Assembly: GCA_914767715.1 (NCBI GenBank)
Contig: OU612074.1
Coordinates: forward strand, 10,512,062 to 10,576,061
Direction of reading: 5' to 3'
Source of the DNA: Membranipora membranacea
Lineage: Eukaryota; Bryozoa; Gymnolaemata; Cheilostomatida; Membraniporidae
DNA length: 64,000 bases
Position numbers and translations under genes: made by a program. Positions 21,891 to 33,645 of this stretch are shown here, piece by piece; position 1 is the stretch's first letter, and each line of letters opens with the position of its first letter. The notes below the pieces were generated by a model. It did not search any database and was not told where the DNA came from. It saw only the letters and a list, made by a program, of their open reading frames with translations.

Positions 21891-24800
21891 ATGACCACCC
21901 TTCCAGTGTCGTTACTGCCCCCCCCTCCTCCTCCCTCAGCAAAATATAGTAGAGGCTTGAGCTACTTTGGCTTGCCACAAGAAAATCATAGCACAGGAGG
22001 CTCCAAATCATCAATCGGCCATATGCTAGGAGCTGAGATCCTTTTTCGCTGTATGCAATATGCATACTGCTATTGTTGTATCTCTCCTTGCAGAATCCTG
22101 TATCTGAAACCTTGTTGTTGATCTTTAGACGCAGTACTGAAGTTTTTCCATGACTAGGTTTAAGATTAATTTTGGTTACAAACGCACTAGCCAATATATT
22201 TCTGATCTTGTGTTTTTATTTTACAATAACATCAGGTAAGATTATGTTTGCAGATCTAATGATATTAGAGTTAGAGCCAATGTATCGAGTTTTTTAAATT
22301 AACTTTTTTTTAGTATTGAGATGACAGTCTCTAACTGCATCATCACCCTTTGGTGGTCAAAGGTCAAAGTTGTGTTGACATTAAGAATGAAAAATTGCAA
22401 CAAGGTGATGTTTTTTCTCAATCAAAATTGATTTAATTTCATTTCTTTTGCATTTCATTAAAGTAATCTTTGCATGTTGAAATTGAGGTAAACAAAGAAT
22501 GGTTATTCAATTCCTCATACACTGATATCTCTTTTACTTAAAATTGCTATAAAATGCATACGCAGTGAAAAAAAAAAAATTTGATGACAAGTTGCCAGAT
22601 ATCCAACAGATGGGATGTTTATTGTTTATTTGCCACTTGCTAGCATTTTGTCCCATTGAATTCACATTTGGGTCACAGACTGGTTCTAGAAAGTTTCACA
22701 ACATGAAAAGATAGTGATGACTTTGCAACAAACAAAGCTAACAAAAACTTATATTGCCTGATGAGAATAGAAAAATAAATCGACCACACACTTCATACAC
22801 TATGGCCTTACAATTATGACTGTGCAAAATTAATTGTGTTTCTGTCTTGAAAATAATAACAGTTATTAATGTCAAGACACAAACACAATTCATTTTGCAT
22901 AGTCATAATGTCGATTTTTATCAAACTGATAGATAAAGTGATACCGACAATTATTGGTGCCATGCTTATGACAGCAACAGATGCCAAGCTGTGTTAAACC
23001 CTCATCAAGGCAACACAATAATTTGGGAATGGATAACTGGGTAAAACTAAATAAAAATCATAGGAGAAGAATCGTCTTGAAGAGGATGCTAACAGACATA
23101 CATTCAAGTCGACTAGTTCACATCCACTGAACTCTTACTAATTCAGTCGCTTGTAATAATATGCTGACATGTGAGCAATAAAATTTGAGTGTAAACATTA
23201 AAAATGCTGTTTCTTGGCTTGTCCTGTAAACAATTAGCAAAATAACGAAATTATTGAGGAATCATGTACACACTCGGAAACTGCCTGCCCTCAAGTTGAT
23301 GCAGTACATGAAAGATTTTTATCGACAAGCTATTCAAACCGAAGCAGTGCTGATTTAGTTAAATGGTCGCAACCATCTTGTCTTCATCCCTCTATCAGAC
23401 ACAGTTTCGATGCTGTCTGACTTTCAATTACAGAGCCGGACAGGTGTAGTACCTTGTATATAAAGTCTCGCGATTATGCTTTAAAATGAAAATGGTAAAA
23501 AAACATCCACTCAAAACAAGTTAGAGTGGCATTGCCTTCTGAGGGGTAAGGAGATGTACGAAGCATACAATTTTTTATGATGCACAGTATTTTGCGAGCA
23601 TTACTAGTTACCTACAATGTGTTTGTACTTAAAGCGAGCCTTTGACCAATGATGGCGTCCAGGTACTTGAAATCCTCAACATGTTCTACAGTAGTATAAC
23701 TGTTAACTATATAGAATGTGCTGATTTATCTAAAATGAACCAAGGGTACTGGGTATAGGTGACTTCAGGGAGAAAGTGATTTTGTTGGATTTTTCTGATT
23801 ATTTAATGTACTTCCATCAAGTCCATCTAGACTGTATCACAATTATTTGTCCTCATTGCCTATGATAAGAAAATATGTTTAGATTAAACTTTCTTCCTAA
23901 TCATAATTTTCCACCTGTGAATCTCTCCCTTTACTTAAGCTTTCGGTCATCGTAGAATTAGGGTTCACAGTAGAATCGTAATAATTCCTGACCCTTAGTA
24001 GTTGTTGGTCCCACTGTCCAAAGATCAACTTCAACGCAAATGAATCAATTCTGATTTTCGTATTTTAAGATCAATAACAAACCTATGCTTATTGGCCAAG
24101 GGTTATTGTCGCCAATGGATATCTTTTGCTTCTTGTTTAACACTTTCACAAATCACAGAATGTGTATTGAGAAATAACTATATATTTATGTATGGCAGCA
24201 ACTATAGAAAGACCGTCTGTGCAAATTGTCACCTCTCATATTTTTCTATGTCCAAGATAAAGGTTAGACCTGTGCTATAATGAAATGTTGAGGTTATGGC
24301 GTGATGCAGGGGGCAGTTATAATATAGAATATAATTCTGGCATTATGACATGTTAATAATGAATAAAACCATTCAAAATGGTAATTTTAAGCCAGTATGA
24401 GATTCATTAGATATTGATAAGGTTAAGATCGCAATGCATACGTCATTTGTTAGGCGTAAATAAAAAACCCATGTTATGAGACCTACAATCTCATCTTGTC
24501 TTTTGCATCACAATCAATATGATATTCTCATTCGTCATACAAATTTGTTTATCACCCCGCCTTATATGGCATTTTTTATTTACAATAATCTCACAAAAAT
24601 AAACTGTGTTTGCCATTGTCCTGACAGGTCCCCAGGACAAACTTGATTATCAATGATAGAACACATCCTTGATGTTAGAAGGATGAGTAGTTCCATCAGT
24701 TAGTTTCGTGACTGTGAGAGTTGTCTGAGTTTGAGATATGTGTGATTTGTGAGAGTGCCATTGCCCTTGTATGAGTATCAATAAGGTCAGCAAAGAGTGA

Positions 24801-26174
24801 ACTACTACTTAGCATACCGTATTATGTTTATCTTACAAAAAGTGGTGTTTTGTTGGATGTATCTGCCAGCAGTCATTTGACAGCTCGTTTAGGGAATGGA
24901 TTTCTAGAATGATTTGATTACTGTCAGGGCAAGTGATTATGAATCGATCACTGCTCTGAGATGGATTGGAGTTTGATTCAATTAAGATGTTGGTATAACG
25001 TCATATTATTGTTATTATTGTAAGAAATGTATTCATTGTCTCCCAGAATAATTGAACTGTAATCTGGACAAGTGTTATGAGACAACCATTGCACTGAGAT
25101 GGATTAGAGTTTGATTCGGTTATGATGTTGTTGACGTCATGTGTCATGCCCAAAATGCTCAGAGTAAAGTGTTCTACAACAACAACAATTTTCTTTAATA
25201 CTTTTGCTGGTTCTTGAAGAAATCTGTCTGTGAATATCACATGAGCTTCTTTTCTTTGTCTGCCCGCCTGTCTGTCTGTCTTATTGCATTAGATAAAATT
25301 TGTGTTAGTATGAATATCTAATCTATGACACACAAAGAATAAGCAATAGCGCTTCATTTATTATAGTATCGTATATACAAAGAAAAATCAGAGGTGGTAG
25401 TTAGTATATGCTGTCTGTCCAAAGTTGGTAAAATGTGTATGTTGAATGTTTTCACACTATGTATGACATTAAAAGTATATAATGAAACTTGACGACATGA
25501 AATGAGCATCAACCAATTAAGAATACCTCTTTTTCCATGAGCAATGCCAAATGTTTATTTATTATGCCTAAAGAGTGTATCTTCATTAACCTAAGGTCGG
25601 GAGGAACAAAGATATTATTTACACTTTTTTACTATTGCATAACGGAGCTTTCACAATATTCTAAATGAATTCTCAATATTGTGATGTAGTAATTGTAGTT
25701 TTGTAAAACACATTAATATGCAAAATCATAAGTTGTTTGAGTTGAATTTGATCTTAGGACAGTAACACCAATGATGGGCAGGTGCTATCTAGAACTGTTC
25801 TGTATACCCATCTGCTATGAAGGTCCAAAGCTTTCGTTAATTGAGGGATCGTTTTACAGAGAATATGTATTAGATGTAAGTTTGTTCTTAACAGGGTTAG
25901 GCAAAGAAAAAGTAAAGAAAAAGCTAGCATCATGACTCTCTGCCTGATATCCATATTACTAATAGTTACATTGAAGGGTGAACCCATTATGGATAAAATT
26001 GGAATAATATTATTGCACCGTTATTCATTCATCAATACTGATGGAATTGAAGTAAGGACATATGGAGCCAACACACTGTACTGTCTCCGAATTGGAGATC
26101 CTCAAAAGAATAAAGGGGACAGGGCTAGCTTTCATTAATTGTAATTGAAAAAATAATGGTTAGTCCGATTTTTA
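21891..26174 (+). repeat. Tandem segmental duplication, copy B (4.28 kb)
   Basis: Head-to-tail copy of 17,752-21,890. The main difference is a ~147-bp segment (about 22,687-22,834) that is absent from copy A. It has no evident target duplication, so loss from A is as likely as gain in B. The other differences are point changes and 1-2 bp indels. Confidence 0.93.
23457..23464 (+). promoter_or_regulatory. TATA box, copy B
   Basis: TATATAAA with the donor GGTAAGG 89 bp downstream (GT at 23,546). The implied exon 1 is about 23,487-23,545. Confidence 0.55.
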
Positions 26175-26352
26175 ATGAATATTATCGATACCTAGTTGGC
26201 CTTCTCTTACTTTATAATATTCACAGGTCAGCAGCTTCATCGGCAGTCATGGTTTAAAGACATACCTCAGCTCTTTTCGGCAGCATTTTTTTGAAGATGA
26301 TCAGTTTTCTTTTGAAGAATTCACCAACAAACTGAGTTCCAATTACCTTTAA
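25932..26352 (+). CDS. Putative secreted protein, 81 aa, two coding exons (copy B plus unique 3' exon)
   Basis: The coding exons are 25,932-26,051 (acceptor before 25,895, donor GTAAGG) and 26,227-26,352 (acceptor TATTCACAG). They join in phase 0. The first gives a signal peptide (MTLCLISILLIVTLKG) then EPIMDKIGIILLHRYSFINT. The second gives an acidic/aromatic tail ending FEEFTNKLSSNYL and stop. There are no cysteines after the signal peptide. The intron is 175 bp. I recognise no family. With a TATA box and untranslated exon about 2.4 kb upstream, it has the same plan as the other small secreted genes of the window. The weak points are short exons and no polyA signal found nearby, so the model rests on splice signals and phase. 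Confidence 0.5.
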
Positions 26353-26419
26353 ATAGCAACAGTGAAATTCCAACAAAGGGAATTCCCTAAGAAGTCTCAC
26401 AGGTGTGATCTCGACTGCT

Positions 26420-26580
26420 GGAGGCATATATCACACAAAATATAAACTCTTTTGCTGACTTTGCTAGCTGGATTTCGAAGAACAATAGTCATATCAAGCG
26501 GCATCTACCCAAGCTTGACACCCAGCCTCATCACTACACCTATCGGATACAATCCAATGCCAATTTTTTCCTTCATGACT
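26420..26580 (+). other. Coding-like open stretch of unknown origin
   Basis: A 57-codon open stretch reads RLLEAYITQNINSFADFASW and continues to SNANFFLHD before a TAA. The residue mix looks like protein, but I see no start, no clean splice pair and no family. It may be an exon remnant or a retroelement scrap just beyond the duplicated gene. Confidence 0.25.
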
Positions 26581-26649
26581 AAATCCACACTGGTGGGGGA
26601 TATGAGCTCGGCATTTGTAAATCATAGCTATCTTAAACGTACTTGATAG

Positions 26650-28160
26650 ATTTTTCAACTTGTTTTTCTCAATTTAATACAGAGCGATTTTTATCATGTA
26701 GCCCTTTGTCCTTTTCTCTCTACTTCTAATTGTTATCACTGTCTAATTTACTGTCATGAGTATTGATAGGAAATCAAGTTCTATTTATTCAACACATAAT
26801 GTCTGTCATATCAAATCAAATGAAATATTTGTAAGATAAATGATAACCGTACTTTTGCTCCAATTTATATATTGGCTACTGAATGAATGGATGTGTCTTT
26901 GTCTTGACCGAATGTTGGGCAGTTTGTTTCATCTGTTAGCTTGAGTTTTCGTTGGTGTATTACGAATGGCGGTGACCAGTTATAACCGATATGGCATTAT
27001 TGATATAAATGTGCGCCCTTAGCAGTGGAGCTCAGTTTCAAATCTAAGATTCAGTTCACTAATGATTGAGTATGTATGATTACGATGTTTACAATTTCTC
27101 CAATAAGTACTTTTTTATTCATTGATCCATCACCCACTCTCTGATTCTCTGCTTAATGACTGATTAGGTTATGGGGGGTGCTGGATGAGGACCATAAAAT
27201 TCACGGCATTTCCAAATAATTTTAGCTTGTTTCTGCATTTCAAGACTATTTTGGGAGTGGGTGTGTGTGATTTAACCGCATGCGTTGCAGCCTAAAAGCC
27301 TTCTAAAAATTGAAAAATTGTGAAAGCATTCGAGACAGCAGTAATTTTAACTTGGAATACTGTTACTGTGTTTCCAAGGCATTGGTGACTTTAAAAAAAC
27401 ATGTTCAAAAAATTTGTCGCTCTCACATTCCAGTGTGTAAATATAATTGGCAGCATAATAGCGTCGAAAAACATGCTATCTTGATGTATACATAAAAATT
27501 GTGTGAATCAAGCTGACTTAGTACAGTTAGTTTTTTGCCCATGGTCAATCTTTTCACTCTTACCAAATTTTGAAGCTTGTCAGCTTCAGTCTGACATTTC
27601 ATAACGGTCATTTCCTTCTCATCAAGTTTGGTACCTTATTAATGGTGCTGAGGTATTTGCGAACCTATTCAGCTGTTCACTTCAGGAAGGATAAACAGAT
27701 ATTAGCGAAATATGAGAAACTACAATCGACCACATCTTGAGGCGTTCCCCACTTTGTCTTGAGGGTTTTTTCAAGACGCAAACCTCTCAAAGCATGTTAT
27801 CATCCACAGTCTGAGTAGATTAGTGGTCTAAAGACAAACTAATTGTGTCAGTCACCCGCCTTCTGGAGAGTTTAATCTCACTTTCACTCGCACAACCTCA
27901 ATAAAATATAACAACAAAAAACACTGTTGATTGATCATTAAACAATGAACATGTATGGAAATATTTGTATAAGATAGTTATTGCCTTGATAGCAATCCTC
28001 TTTGTCCGATGTCTCAAACCAATAGTCTAGCACATGGGTGGGCAAGCTGCTTCTCTCTGCCTGGGCAGCTTCATGTATTTCAACATTCATTGCTGATATT
28101 TGGTCACTTAATAGCAAATACATGTAAATATATATGCTGTAACTCATTTTAAAAAACACA
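26650..28160. other. Non-genic stretch
   Basis: I see no supported gene or repeat. Short open frames lack splice context. Confidence 0.4.
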
Positions 28161-28164
28161 GATA

Positions 28165-28925
28165 GCTCATAGCCTATGAATCCTAGCAAAAAATGACGAT
28201 AATATGGTGTATAGCTTGATGGTTGGACATTCCAACAAAGTTGGAAGTCAGTCTTTAGGATAAATACAGAATGAGTTATGGCTCATCAACTGTAGGGATG
28301 TCTGCAAGAAGAATGACATTATAACATATAGAGATAATGGGTTTTTGGCATCCCCAGTGAATCAAAAACCACAGGTACTATAACTATCATTGAAGTGTCC
28401 CCTCTGCATATCCTTACTCTGTGATATAGATTTACATGTGCCGATTGATAGACGGTCATCAAAATTAGGAGATGTCTGTGTACTGACCCAAGCCTGTTGT
28501 AAACCTGTAATATGGTTAAACTCATTTTAAAGATCTGGATTACTCATAGCCTTTGTATCCTAGCAAAAAATTAAAACAATATGGTGTATAGCTGGAAGGT
28601 TGGACATTTAAAAAAAGCTGGAAATCAGGCTTGAGGATAAATACAAAATGAATTATGACATATGGGTGTGGGTGTGGGTGTGGGTTTGGGTGTGGGTGTG
28701 GGTGTGGGTGTGGGTGTGGGTGTGGGTGTGGGTGTGGGTGTGGATGTGGGTGTGGGTATGGGTATTGGTATGGGTATATGGATGGCCTCCATTATCAAAA
28801 TTTGGCAGATATCCAGATTGAATATTTCCCCCACTAGATAAAAACCGCAGGCACCATAACAATCATTAAAGTGTCCCCCTTGTATATCCTTACTCTCTGA
28901 TATTATGTTGCACATCATAGATTTT
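28165..28925. repeat. Two diverged direct repeats of about 370 bp
   Basis: The first copy (about 28,165-28,450) and the second (about 28,540-28,925) share 'atcctagcaaaaaat', 'atatggtgtatagct', 'aggataaatacag/aaatgaattatg', 'aaccgcaggcacc' type blocks and 'atatccttactct' in order. The second copy contains the GGGTGT microsatellite. Confidence 0.7.
28663..28780 (+). repeat. GGGTGT hexanucleotide microsatellite
   Basis: About 18 units of GTGGGT/GGGTGT with a few changes at the 3' end (ggatgt, gggtat). It opens long artificial frames of Thr-His, Pro-Thr and Cys-Gly repeats, which I reject as proteins. Confidence 0.95.
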
Positions 28926-29471
28926 ATGCTATTATATGGTTCATAACCCTGAAAAGCAATAAAAACCAGACAATTATGTTTTACATTAATTTGAGAAATG
29001 ATGACATGATAGGTCGACTGTCTCGAAGTGTTATGACGGGTATAAAACTGAGACTGGAGCTTGATAGGCCAGAAGCAGCTATAGCCTAAGTTGTTATGGC
29101 ACGGACAATATTTGATGGCAGGATTCTGATCACTTTTTATACTACATCAATATATTTTCTGTAAAATTCACCGGGTGTACCCAGTTGTAGTGGTCATATT
29201 TTGAAAATAAATGGCAATTCGTTTTCAATTTAAATGAAGAGAACATAAATCCTCAAGCTGACCTACTTGTAAAGAGGACCAATCATCAGTGTGATAATAA
29301 AGAAATCTATTTATAAAATACTCAATCGCATCAACTTGAATTTGGCATTGACATAGCAAATGTTAATAATGCATCTTTGTACGGTGCTATTGACTTACGA
29401 ACAGCCTTTGTTAAAATTAACTCTCGTGCTTTAGCAGATGACATAATAAAAGGAAGCATGAACATGTCTAA

Positions 29472-29627
29472 CAAAATGACAGTATCACTTTGACTAACAT
29501 TATGGAGTGTATTATTCACTATGAGAAAGTAGATGAAGCAGCCGAGAGTGTTGTTTTGTCAGCCTCAAAGCTTGCTGAACTCAAATATGTGGCTAAAGAG
29601 TGGGTGAAAGCTGAGAAAGAGCCGTAA
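29472..29627 (+). pseudogene. Open stretch in frame upstream of the transposon gene, closed by stops
   Basis: About 50 codons are open and look like protein (MECIIHYEKVDEAAESVVLS, then KLAELKYVAKEWVKAEKEP). They end in adjacent TAA and TGA codons, 22 bases before the ATG of the next exon and in the same frame. This suggests that the original N-terminus has been cut off by mutation, or that a short exon ends here at a splice site I cannot see. Confidence 0.4.
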
Positions 29628-29648
29628 TGATTCATTGCCAAAAATCTA

Positions 29649-31992
29649 TTGACAATGACAATGGATGAATGTAGTACCTATAAATACCATCGTCTTTGTA
29701 TGTTCAGATTTTCTAAATCCAAGCTAGAAAGAGCCAAGGAAAGTGCCATGAAGAGAAAGGTATGTATAGAACATGCTCATGATTCAGGATTTACTCTCAA
29801 GGTATTAATTGATGACCACGGTGCTGTATGGAAGACCACCTTGTGTTGCTTTGTTTGAACCGATATGAAACTTTGCGTGACGTTGCTCTCAGTCAGAGAT
29901 AGTGTTTGGGCCAAGAAGATCATTCTGTGATAAATAAGAGAGTTCTATCAAGGAGTAAAAGACTTTTACTCCTTGATAGAACTCTATTATTTATCACAGA
30001 ATGATCACAACACTGAATTAAATCATAGTCGGAAAATCTGAGATGCCTTCAATTTTTTTCAGTCTTGATTGATTGACCCTTGTAATTGCTACTCATTAAC
30101 CCTGCTCTAATAATTTCCTGTTTTTAAGAATGAGGACGGAGCCAATTTGCCGAGCCCAAAGAAACTCAGGTCTTCAGAACCGATTACTAGTAAACCTCAG
30201 ACATTCTCTTCTACCTGTGTCATATGTAATAAGGAGAAGTACAAAAACCGCAAGAAACTACCGACCTCTAGAGCTGAGACTTTAGATGCTGGTAAGTACA
30301 ATAAACTGCTACATCATAATCTCAGGTTTTATTCTGCCTTCTGCAGACTCTGTAGGGTTGAATTGTTGATTAATTGAGGGAACTTTTTCAATTACATGTG
30401 TTGTATGATCTAAGCTGCATCAATCATAACTATCTGGAGACGAATGATATATCAGTGAGAGAGCCAGCTTTCAAAAATATTATCCTTCTATTTAGGCGGT
30501 TTACTTCCTGCCGCAGAAGCCAAGAATGACACAAAGCTGTTGTCATGCTTTCAGTTAGGAGATCCTGTTGCCCGTGAAATGAGATATCATCGTGCATGCC
30601 ACAAGAATTATATCGCAACTGTTACGAACCAGCTCAGGTAAAAACTATAAAATCTGTTTGCCACTTATCATTGTCATTTGTCTGGCTCAACATTATGTGT
30701 GTTACATTCCTATGCTGTCCCTCTTTGAAAATTGTTAACAAGTTCACTTGGGCGTAGAGATGAGTTCATATGAAGTGCTGTAAAATTGTTATACCAATCG
30801 TTTTAGATCTAAATCAAAAGCTCGCTTCGTGAGATCTGCATCATGGCGACAACTTGAGGACCTGGTTAGCTCAAAGATAGAGCGCGAGAAGGGTTCTTAC
30901 ACTGTATCTGATTTACTTGGCTTATATAATAAACTACGTAGAGATAACAGAAAAGATGAGACCAGGTAAGACTATGATATATATTTATATATACTAGTAT
31001 CCCACAATGCAATTTCCTGGAATTCCCAGTGAGATCAGGGCGATAAAATCTTGAGAGACTGGGGTTCCCAGGTTGAAGTTGCATTGTGCAAGCATTATCA
31101 ACCTGCGGTTTTGAAAACTCAAATGCATTGATCAAACTTTGGCCTTGTTAGATTAGGATTAATTAAAAAAATATGAAAAGTTATGTCAAAATCTTTTTCT
31201 TCCTCGGACTAACATGTATTGTGCTTTAAGACAAAAATATCATCTTTTTACAGCCGAAAAGCTTTTGTCTACCGCCTGAAGAGAGAGTTTAAAGGCCGCC
31301 TTAGTTTTCATCAAGCCTCTGATCCCTCTCATGGTGATATAGTGACGAGCAGCAATGCAGTTTTGACTGATTTAGTGACTGATACATCAGTACTCACAAA
31401 CACATCCAGCCTCTTGAGCGAGGTCGACACTGCCAGCTCATGTGATGAGGAAATCCCTTTCAATAGTGTAACTCAATCCAATCAATATCAACTCAATCAG
31501 GCAGCAATTTCACTCCGTTTGTATATAGATCAAACCAAAAAAGTCGAGATCCCCTGGCCACCTACTGCAGACAACCTTAACGCTGAGGCCTGTGTCGAAT
31601 TTGTTCCGCCACCACTATTTAATTTTCTAGCTATGACGACAGGTCATGCTGATGTGGTCTGTGACTGGAACACCTACTATAATTTGGACGCCTCTGTTCG
31701 CCTAAAAATTCTCAGCTTAGCCCAAGACATTGTACAGCTAAGCTCCAAAGGTGCTGCTGTTACTCCAAAGTCTTTAGCCATCGGCCTAACAGTGAGGCAT
31801 ATGACTGGGTCTAAATTGCTAGCCAAACTTATTCATGGAGTTGGTCATTCTTGCAGCTATGACTCAATTATTAGGCTCGAAACAGCACTTGCTTTGAAGC
31901 AAGCTGCAAATACAGCTTTCAGAGAGAACAGTCTTGATGAGGAGGAGGAGGCTGGCGGAGACGAGGATGATGAGGATGAGGAAAATGAGTGA
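29649..31992 (+). CDS. Transposon-borne zinc-finger-like protein, 437 aa, five exons
   Basis: The exons are 29,649-29,759, 30,129-30,291, 30,496-30,637, 30,807-30,965 and 31,254-31,992. All four introns have GT-AG ends and the reading frame is kept throughout. Exon 1 has H-R-L-C, exon 2 CVICNKEKYKNRKKL and exon 3 EMRYHRACHKNY. Together these look like a CxxC...HxxCH zinc-binding unit. The last exon has a helical domain (about 31,600-31,900) with FVPPPLFNFLAMTTGHADVV and TPKSLAIGLTVRHMTGSKLL, then a very acidic tail (DEEEEAGGDEDDEDEENE). From memory, similar blocks occur in large uncharacterised transposon-linked proteins of marine invertebrates and fish, which continue much further; I cannot verify this. 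No DDE core is visible, so this copy seems C-terminally short. It lies between terminal repeats and may be a decayed or repressor-like product. Confidence 0.6.
29918..30006. mobile_element. Foldback MITE in intron 1 of the transposon gene
   Basis: A nearly perfect hairpin: 'gatcattctgtgataaataa' and 'agttctatcaaggagtaaaa' are mirrored by their complements around a tiny centre at about 29,962. The hairpin would be very stable in RNA. Confidence 0.8.
31001..31088. mobile_element. Small foldback element in intron 4 of the transposon gene
   Basis: Inverted ends 'cccacaatgcaatttcctgg' and 'ggttgaagttgcattgtgc' face each other across about 50 bp. The motif 'ccccacaatgcagtttcaac' at about 1027 and 'cccacaatgcattac' at about 47,460 are likely partial relatives. 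Confidence 0.55.
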
Positions 31993-32039
31993 CCAAATAA
32001 TAAAAGTTCTTGTTGACTGCAACAAAAAGTACTACAATT

Positions 32040-33565
32040 TTCACTAACTAAAAGTGATTTTGTGAAAAATTTGTGAGATGCTGCCGCTGACAATGACTGA
32101 TACAACCGGGTACACCCTTATTTGTTAATTCAGCACCCTTTTTTACCCTAGAAACATTTATATTCTCGTTCTCTGATGGCTGTATCAAACACTAAAATCT
32201 TCACTAACTTAAAGCTCTTTATTGAATAATTTGGGATATGCTGTCATATACTGCCACGCTGCCGCTGATGATGACCACTATAACCGGGAACACCCTCATT
32301 TTTGGATTTAGCACACTTTTTTACACTAGTAGCATATTAATCTTGTTCTCTGTTGACCGTTGACTATATCAAATGCCACAATTTTCACTTAGTAGAAGTG
32401 AATTTGTAAAAAAAAGTCGGATTTGCTCCCACGCTGCCGCTGACAATGACTGATACAACTGGGTACACCCTCATTTTTGAATTCAGCACAATTTTTCCCA
32501 TAGAAACATATATATTCTTGTTCTCTGTTGGCTGTATCAAACACTAAAATATTCACTAACTAAAAGCGCTTGGTTGAAAATTTTGAAACATGCTGCCATA
32601 TACTGCCACGCTGCCGCTGATGATGACCCCTACAACCAGGTACACCCTCATTTTTGGATTCAGCACACTTTTTTACAATAGAAACATATTAATCTTGTTC
32701 TCTGTTGACCGTTGACTGTATCAAATGCCACAATTTTCACTAAGTAGAAGCGAATTTGTAAAAAAAAGTCAGATTTGCTCCCACGCTGCCGCTAACAATG
32801 ACTGATACAACTGGGTACACCCTCATTTTTTAATTCAGCACCCTTTTTTACCCTAGAAACATATATATTCTTGTTCTCTGTTGGCTGTATCAAACACTAA
32901 AATATTCACTAAATAAAAGCGCTTGGTTGAAAATTTTGGGACATGCTGCCATATACTGCCACGCTTCCGCTGATGATGACCCCTACAACCAGGTACACCC
33001 TCATTTTTGGATTCAGCACACTTTTTTACACTAGAAACAGGTATATTCTTGCTCTCTGTTGGCTGTAACAAACACTACAATCTTTACTAACTAAATGTGA
33101 TTTATTGAAAATTTGTGATATGCTGCCATATACTGCCACGCTGCCGCTGACGATGACCGCTACAACCGGGTACACCCTCATTTTTGGATTCAGCACACTT
33201 TTTTACTCTAGAAACATATTATTCTTGTTCTCTGTTGACCGTTGACTGTATCAAACACTACAATTTTGACTAACTAAATGAGAATTTGTAAAAGATGTGG
33301 CATATGCTGCCGCGCTGCCGCTGACAATGACCAATACAACCGGGTACACCCTTATTTTTGGATTCAGCACACTTTTTTACTCTAGAAGCAGATATATTCT
33401 TGTTTTCTGTTGGCTGTAACAAACACTACAATCTTTACTAACTAAATGCGATTTATTGAAAATTTGTGATATGCTGCCATATACTGCCACGCTGCCGCTG
33501 ACGATGACCGCTACAACCGGGTACACCCTCATTTTTGGATTCAGCACACTTTTTTACCCTAGAAA
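32040..33565 (+). repeat. Satellite-like tandem array, ~175-bp unit, nine copies
   Basis: The landmark 'ctgccgctgacaatgac/gatgatgac' followed by 'tacaaccgggtacaccctc' occurs near 32,086, 32,262, 32,432, 32,610, 32,786, 32,965, 33,140, 33,315 and 33,490. Spacing is 170-179 bp. Units alternate between forms with and without 'tgctgccatatactgccacg', giving a ~350-bp higher-order dimer. The array ends in the transposon's right terminal repeat, so it is an amplified subterminal repeat. Confidence 0.9.
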
Positions 33566-33645
33566 CACTTGTTTTTTTCCTGCCATCAAAAATTGTCCGT
33601 GCCATTTTTTTTAGAGCACTTAGAGCTAGGCTGCTTCTGGCCTAC

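Larger units (their letters stand above)
29068..33645 (+). mobile_element. DNA transposon of about 4.6 kb with terminal inverted repeats and cargo gene
   Basis: The left end (29,068-29,213, 'taggccagaagcagctatag' inward to 'agtggtcatat') is the inverse of the right end (about 33,500-33,645, 'tgaccgctacaacc' to 'ggctgcttctggccta'). The arms share 'gggtacacc', 'tcctgccatcaaa' and 'ttgtccgtgcc'. Inside lie a five-exon gene on the plus strand and, next to the right end, nine tandem copies of the subterminal block. The same ends occur at 1083-2019. I could not find a convincing target duplication and do not recognise the superfamily. Confidence 0.65.

Noticed and set aside
28625-28918. Long Pro-Thr, Thr-His and Cys-Gly repeat open frames
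   Set aside because: They are produced by the GGGTGT microsatellite in several frames at once; no gene context.
32040-33565. CRISPR-like array
   Set aside because: Units are 175 bp without distinct short repeats and unique spacers, and the genome is animal; this is a satellite.
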